A stretch of 64,000 nt of DNA from Streptomyces rimosus subsp. rimosus. GTDB taxonomy: Bacteria > Actinomycetota > Actinomycetes > Streptomycetales > Streptomycetaceae. The stretch covers positions 1-64,000 of the forward strand of contig NZ_JOCQ01000036.1 in assembly GCF_000720725.1 (NCBI RefSeq), in the 5' to 3' direction. The notes under the pieces are model-generated. The model did no database searches. It saw only the letters and a program-made list of their open reading frames with translations, and was not told the origin of the DNA. Within the stretch, counting starts at the first letter, position 1. Every line of letters begins with the position of its first letter. Positions 60,015-64,000 of the stretch are shown here, one piece after another. Made by a program: the position numbers and the translations under genes.

Positions 60015-62867
60015 CTACTTCCCCGTCGCCGGGTCAGCGGCCTTCTGCACGGTCAGCTCCGCGAGACCGGGGCGCTGCCCGCCCTTCTTCGCCGCGTCGG
60101 CGCCGTGCACCGTGAGCCGGACATAGCGCGCCGTCGTACGGCCGTCGTATCCGGTCCCGTACCAGTGCTTGCCGTCCGTCGATACCTGTGCGACGTACGA
60201 GGCGGGCTCGCCGCCCTTCCAGTGCGGGGTGATCTGGCCGATGCGCGAGGGCTTGCCGAGGTCGACGGTCAGGGTGCCGTCGGAGCTGTCCGGCACCCAG
60301 GAGGTGGCCGCGTTGCCGTCCACGGCGGCGCCCGCGTACATGCCGGACTCCTCCGAGGTGGCCTGCGCCGTCCGGCACCGGGCCACGTTGTCCGTCGCCG
60401 CGAGGTCGGGACGGCGGGTCTTGAGCGTCAGCGGCACGCCACGGCTCACCACCCGCTCGCCCTCCGGCGACTCGACGCGCATCGGCGCGCCGGCCGTCAG
60501 CCGCACCGTCGTGCTGTGCGCGCCGATCTCCACGTCGTACGTACGTCCCTGCCAGCGCAGCCCGCGCAGCGTGACGCCGTCGGAGAGCTGCGGCGGCAGC
60601 ATCGGGTCCAGGTGTACCCGGTCCTCTCGCATGCGCAGGCCGGTCAGGCCGTTGGTGAAGGTCTGCAGGAAGCCGCCCTTGCCGGTGAGGAAATCCTGCG
60701 CGGGCGATCCGGCGTGCGGGTCGCCGGCGCCCGCCTTGTCGCCGCGCGCCTCGGAGAACTGGTGGAAGGCGCCGCGCACGAACGGCTTGATGGAACGCAT
60801 CAGGTACGTGTACGTCGAGCAGCCCGCCTCACCCGTTCCGGCGGCGGCGATGGCGTGCACCGAGTCGGTCATGGCGGGGCCGTCCGGGTCGGTGCGTGCC
60901 GCGTAGTGGTCCAGCGTGTTGATCTTGGCCCGCTGCGACATCGGCCATTCCAGCGGATACATGAGGAGTACGGTGTCGGCCTGCTTGATCGTCGTGCCCC
61001 GGTACCCGTCGTACTGCTCGAAGACGTCGTTCTTCGCGTCGTACGGGATGCGGATGTGGTCCGCGATCTCCTTCCAGGCGGCGGGGGCCCGCTGCCCGAG
61101 GAGCGCGGCGGCGCGGCCGGCGTTGCGCAGCGCGGTGACCGCGCCGGCGTTGGTGAAGACACCGTCGTCGACGCCGTTGCTGTACTCGTCCGGCCCGGCC
61201 ACGTTCTTGATCGAGTAACTGCCGTCCGCGTTGCGGGTGACCCGGGACGCCCAGAATTCCGCGATGCCCTTCATCACCGGCCAGCCGCGTTCGCGCAGCC
61301 AGGTGGTGTCCTTGGTGGCGAGGTAGTACTGCCAGGCGGCCAGCGAGACGTCGCCCATCAGGTGGTTCTGCGTCTTGCAGTGCGGCGGGTCCCAGCTGTG
61401 GCACTCGTTCCACAGGTCGCCCTTGCTGCCGCTGGTCCACGGGTAGAACAGGCCCTTGTAGCCCAGCCTCTTCGCGTTGGAGGCGGCTCCGGCCATGGTC
61501 TTGTAGCGGTAGTCCACGACGGACTTGGCGAGTTCGGGGTGGGCGGCCAGCAGGCCGGGGTACATCCAGGTCTCGGCGTCCCAGAAGATTTCGCCGGCGT
61601 AGTTGTCGCTGGTCAGTCCGGCCGGGCTGATGCTGTTGCCGCTGCCGGCGCGGGTGCTGGAGAGCAGTCCGTACTGCGCCGCACGAACCCACGACTGCAA
61701 CTCCCGCTGCCCGCGCCCGCGTACCTCGACATCGCTGCGCCACAGCTTCTGCCAGGCGGCGGCGTGGCTCCGGTAGAGGGCGTCCCAGCCGCGGTTCGCG
61801 GCCCGCTGCGCGGCGTCGGTCGCGGCGCTGCGCGGGGTACGGGAGGTGAGCGCGGTGTCGACGCCGACGTACTTGGTCAGTTCGTAGGAGCGTCCGGCCC
61901 GTACGGGGAACGTGACGCTCTGCTGGTTGCCCAGGTCCTTCGCGGCACCCGCGCGCCGCGCCGTCATGCCCTGTGCGCGGACCTGCGGGCCGGGGCGCAG
62001 GGTCGAGGCGACCGCGCCGTCCGTCTTCGTGCCGTCCGTACGGAAGGTCACGTCCATCGTCCGGCCGTCCGGACGCGCGCCGCCGCCGGTCTGCGTCATA
62101 CGGCGCGCGCCGCGCCCGTCGAGGCGGTCGGTGACGGTGGCCCGGCCGCCCCAGTGCGGGGTCATGCGCAGCCGTACGGCGCCGGTGTGCGCGCTGGTGC
62201 GGTCGGCGAGCACGTCGTACACGAGGTCGGTGGCGCGGCCGTCGGCGGCCGTCCACGTCAGAGATGTACGGACGATTCCGCAGCGGATGAACTGGGTCTG
62301 GCGGTAGTGGGAGATGCGGCCGGCGGGGGTCGCGGAGTCGAAGGTCTGCGGGCGGTCGCCGCCGGCGGTGACATCGAGGCCCGTCCACGTGGGCAGCGCG
62401 GCGATGGCCTGGCGGCCCTCCAGCTTCTCGGGGCCGCGCGCGTACAGGCCGGACACGAAGGACCCGTCGTAACGGGGCGTTTTCAGCGGCCAGCCGGTCG
62501 TCTCGCCGGGGGCCGAGTATCCGGCGCCGTTGGGCGCTATTCGCTGGCCGAGGTAGCCGTTGCCGACGAAGGCGTGGTGGCCGTCCTTCGGATCGATGCG
62601 GGTGGCGGTGGGGGTCCAGCCATCACCGTCGTCCGCGGCGCCCGGCTCTCCGGCACTCCCTCCCTGGCCGCCGCTCCGGGATTTTTCCTTGCTGAAACGT
62701 TCCAGCTCCTGTGGGGAACAGGAGGCCGAGCCGACGGGAGCCGTAGCGGCAGCGCTGGCCGCGGGGGCATGTCGTACCGGCGCGGAGGCTGCGGCCGACG
62801 CCGATGGCAGTGTCGTGACGAGGGTCCCCGCGAGGAGCGGGGCGATCAGTTTGGCCGAGTGAGTCAT
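60015..62867 (-). CDS. Secreted GH65-type glycoside hydrolase with discoidin-like C-terminus
   Basis: The 950-residue exported protein has a Sec signal (MTHSAKLIAPLLAGTLVTTL) and GGAGAC before the ATG. The middle follows the GH65 plan: an N-terminal beta-sandwich (GHHAFVGNGYLGQRIAPNG), then the (alpha/alpha)6 barrel with YAGEIFWDAETWMYPGL and GPDEYSNGVDDGVFTN, whose Glu is the family's general acid. The final 130 residues look like an F5/8 type C carbohydrate-binding module (TSWVPDSSDGTLTVDLG). Most GH65 members are cytoplasmic phosphorylases. Export argues for a hydrolase, as in acid trehalases. Substrate not proven. Confidence 0.87.
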   Translation of the reverse strand: MTHSAKLIAPLLAGTLVTTLPSASAAASAPVRHAPAASAAATAPVGSASCSPQELERFSKEKSRSGGQGGSAGEPGAADDGDGWTPTATRIDPKDGHHAFVGNGYLGQRIAPNGAGYSAPGETTGWPLKTPRYDGSFVSGLYARGPEKLEGRQAIAALPTWTGLDVTAGGDRPQTFDSATPAGRISHYRQTQFIRCGIVRTSLTWTAADGRATDLVYDVLADRTSAHTGAVRLRMTPHWGGRATVTDRLDGRGARRMTQTGGGARPDGRTMDVTFRTDGTKTDGAVASTLRPGPQVRAQGMTARRAGAAKDLGNQQSVTFPVRAGRSYELTKYVGVDTALTSRTPRSAATDAAQRAANRGWDALYRSHAAAWQKLWRSDVEVRGRGQRELQSWVRAAQYGLLSSTRAGSGNSISPAGLTSDNYAGEIFWDAETWMYPGLLAAHPELAKSVVDYRYKTMAGAASNAKRLGYKGLFYPWTSGSKGDLWNECHSWDPPHCKTQNHLMGDVSLAAWQYYLATKDTTWLRERGWPVMKGIAEFWASRVTRNADGSYSIKNVAGPDEYSNGVDDGVFTNAGAVTALRNAGRAAALLGQRAPAAWKEIADHIRIPYDAKNDVFEQYDGYRGTTIKQADTVLLMYPLEWPMSQRAKINTLDHYAARTDPDGPAMTDSVHAIAAAGTGEAGCSTYTYLMRSIKPFVRGAFHQFSEARGDKAGAGDPHAGSPAQDFLTGKGGFLQTFTNGLTGLRMREDRVHLDPMLPPQLSDGVTLRGLRWQGRTYDVEIGAHSTTVRLTAGAPMRVESPEGERVVSRGVPLTLKTRRPDLAATDNVARCRTAQATSEESGMYAGAAVDGNAATSWVPDSSDGTLTVDLGKPSRIGQITPHWKGGEPASYVAQVSTDGKHWYGTGYDGRTTARYVRLTVHGADAAKKGGQRPGLAELTVQKAADPATGK

Positions 62868-63045
62868 CGGTCTCCGTCGCAAGTGTCCTGCCGGTGCGGA
62901 CCGGGCGCACAGCACCACGGACCACACCGAGAACATCACCAACAAACGCCCCAAAAGCATCGGAGCGCCCCACCCGCCACATGACGGAGTTCACAGGATC
63001 GCGTGCTGATTGGTCAATAGGCCCGTCCATACGGCACACTTTTAG

Positions 63046-63059
63046 ACTGACCAGTCAGA
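63046..63059 (+). promoter_or_regulatory. TetR-type operator before the YhgE/Pip system
   Basis: CTGACCAGTCAG (63047-63058) has inverted CTGAC/GTCAG arms around two bases, close to the ACTGACCAGTCAG-type sites of TetR repressors. It lies 15 bases before the ATPase start, directly over the expected promoter. A TetR gene is likely beyond the window. Confidence 0.6.
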
Positions 63060-63073
63060 ACAAAGGAGGGGCT

Positions 63074-63895
63074 GTGGACACCACCCGCCAGGGGGCGGCG
63101 GTCAACGCCAGGGGAATCGGAGTGAAGGGTCCACGGGGGTGGGCGTTCAGAGACGTCCACATCACCGCGGACCCGGGTTCACTGATCGCCGTCGAGGGCC
63201 CGTCGGGTTCCGGCCGCACCTGTCTCCTGCTGGCGCTCACCGGCCGCATGAAGCTCGCCGAGGGCCACGCCACGGTCGCCGGCTTCCCTCTCCCCAAGCG
63301 CATGGGAACGGTGCGCAGCCTGACCGCCATCGCGCACGTGCCCGGGGTCGCCGACCTGGAACCGGCCCTGACCGCGGGCGAACACCTTGAGGAACAGGCC
63401 CTGTTGGGCCGCCGGATGGCCGGTTCGCTGGGCGCCCGGCTGCCGTGGGGCCGCCGCCACAAGGAGGCGACGCGGGCCCGCGTCGACGCGGCGCTGGCGG
63501 CCGTCGGACTCGATCCCGCAACGCTGCCCAAGGGACTGCGCACGGCGGTACGGGACATGGAGCGCATCGAGGCGCTGCGGCTGTCGGTCGCGCTGGCCGT
63601 CATGCACGGCCCGCGGCTGGTGGCCATCGACGACGCCGACCTCAAGCTGTCCGCGGACGAGCGTTCCCAGATGTGGCAGATGCTGCGGGACCTGGCACTG
63701 AACGGCACGACGGTGGTGGCCGCGGCCAGCACCGCTCCCGGCGACGCGATCGTCGTCCGTACGGCGCCCGCGGCCGCGAAGTCGCACACGCAGGCGCCCG
63801 CCGCCCCCACCGCTTCGACCACCGGCCAGGCCGGTACGACCGACATCCACGAGGAGGAAGCAGCCCATGCGCTCGCCGAAGCTCGCCGCGCTTGA
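63074..63895 (+). CDS. ABC-type ATP-binding protein with degenerate Walker A
   Basis: This 273-residue ABC-like ATPase begins at a GTG with AAAGGAGGGG. The fold is ABC-like, but the P-loop reads EGPSGSGRTCLL with Arg in place of the essential Lys. The signature region is VRDMERIEALRLSVALAV in place of LSGGQ, and Walker B reads LVAIDDADLKL. It probably binds nucleotide weakly or not at all and may be structural. The Ala/Thr-rich tail after residue 235 overlaps the next gene, a YhgE/Pip membrane protein, by 29 bases, so the two are coupled. Confidence 0.8.
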   Translation: MDTTRQGAAVNARGIGVKGPRGWAFRDVHITADPGSLIAVEGPSGSGRTCLLLALTGRMKLAEGHATVAGFPLPKRMGTVRSLTAIAHVPGVADLEPALTAGEHLEEQALLGRRMAGSLGARLPWGRRHKEATRARVDAALAAVGLDPATLPKGLRTAVRDMERIEALRLSVALAVMHGPRLVAIDDADLKLSADERSQMWQMLRDLALNGTTVVAAASTAPGDAIVVRTAPAAAKSHTQAPAAPTASTTGQAGTTDIHEEEAAHALAEARRA

Positions 63896-64000
63896 ACTCA
63901 AGCGCTTCGGCAGGGGCAAGCTCCCCCGGCTGGGCCTCGTCGCCCTGATGCTGATCCCGCTGCTGTACGGCGCGCTGTACCTGTTCTCGTTCTGGGACCC
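63867..64000 (+). CDS. YhgE/Pip domain membrane protein (N-terminal part)
   Basis: Only the first 44 residues are in the window: MRSPKLAALELKRFGRGKLP, then LGLVALMLIPLLYGALYLFSFWDP, a first membrane helix. Short positively charged lead, LIPLLYGALYL and FWDP are the usual N-terminus of YhgE/Pip proteins, which are large membrane proteins with six helices and a long external part. GAGGAGGAAG precedes the ATG. It overlaps the ATPase gene by 29 bases. The gene is cut by the window end. Confidence 0.85.
   Translation, partial: MRSPKLAALELKRFGRGKLPRLGLVALMLIPLLYGALYLFSFWD

Overview
The window is high-GC DNA (GTG starts, purine-rich Shine-Dalgarno sites, Streptomyces-type codon use) and reads as a piece of a Streptomyces chromosome. 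Supporting marks are a 429-residue citrate synthase, an Mbl/MreB-like actin homologue outside any mreBCD cluster, many secreted hydrolases and lipoproteins, and a YhgE/Pip-type membrane system. About fifty genes are supported. All calls come from reading the sequence; no database search was run.

Left part (1-17 kb). A broken IS110-family element (premature stop plus a one-base frameshift) abuts an FAD monooxygenase. The monooxygenase is divergent from a TetR repressor, and two operator-like repeats lie between them. Next come a probable small secreted protein with a DUF4288 protein, an MreB/Mbl-like protein, a FUSC-type membrane protein, an esterase lipoprotein, an unknown secreted protein, a SnoaL-like protein, and an ABC operon whose ATPase is fused to an extracytoplasmic S15-type hydrolase. 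A StyA-like monooxygenase and a GNAT acetyltransferase end convergently on a strong hairpin.

Inositol island (17.2-32 kb). A complete myo-inositol catabolic set is present. iolC, a Cgl0159-type aldolase, iolB, iolD and mmsA/iolA read leftward. iolE, iolG, a TIM-barrel isomerase and an IolT-like sugar porter read rightward. A second Gfo/Idh/MocA dehydrogenase lies farther right. The divergent iolC/iolE region and the promoter of the distant dehydrogenase share the motif TGTCAGGACG next to TTGACA -35 boxes. This suggests one regulon whose regulator is not in the window. Short tandem repeats (4, 7, 18 and 24 bp) fill several gaps of this island.

Middle (32-41 kb). A CPA2-type antiporter is followed by a copper chaperone and copper ATPase pair under a CsoR-type palindrome, citrate synthase, and a RecD2 helicase.

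Second sugar module (41.4-48 kb). An overlapping leftward operon encodes a Gfo/Idh/MocA oxidoreductase, a DUF993 protein and a TIM-barrel isomerase. It is divergent from a LacI regulator across an AAGCGCTT operator. A MarR-GNAT fusion and another TIM-barrel isomerase follow. This module is the best candidate here for an undescribed catabolic pathway.

Right part (48-64 kb). The genes are mostly for the cell envelope and secretion: a Tat-exported GH3 enzyme, a small lipoprotein, an S28 peptidase, a single-chain full ABC exporter with one degenerate ATP site, a phytase-like lipoprotein, a MecA_N-type penicillin-binding protein, a secreted GH65 enzyme, and the start of a YhgE/Pip system whose ATPase lacks the Walker A lysine.
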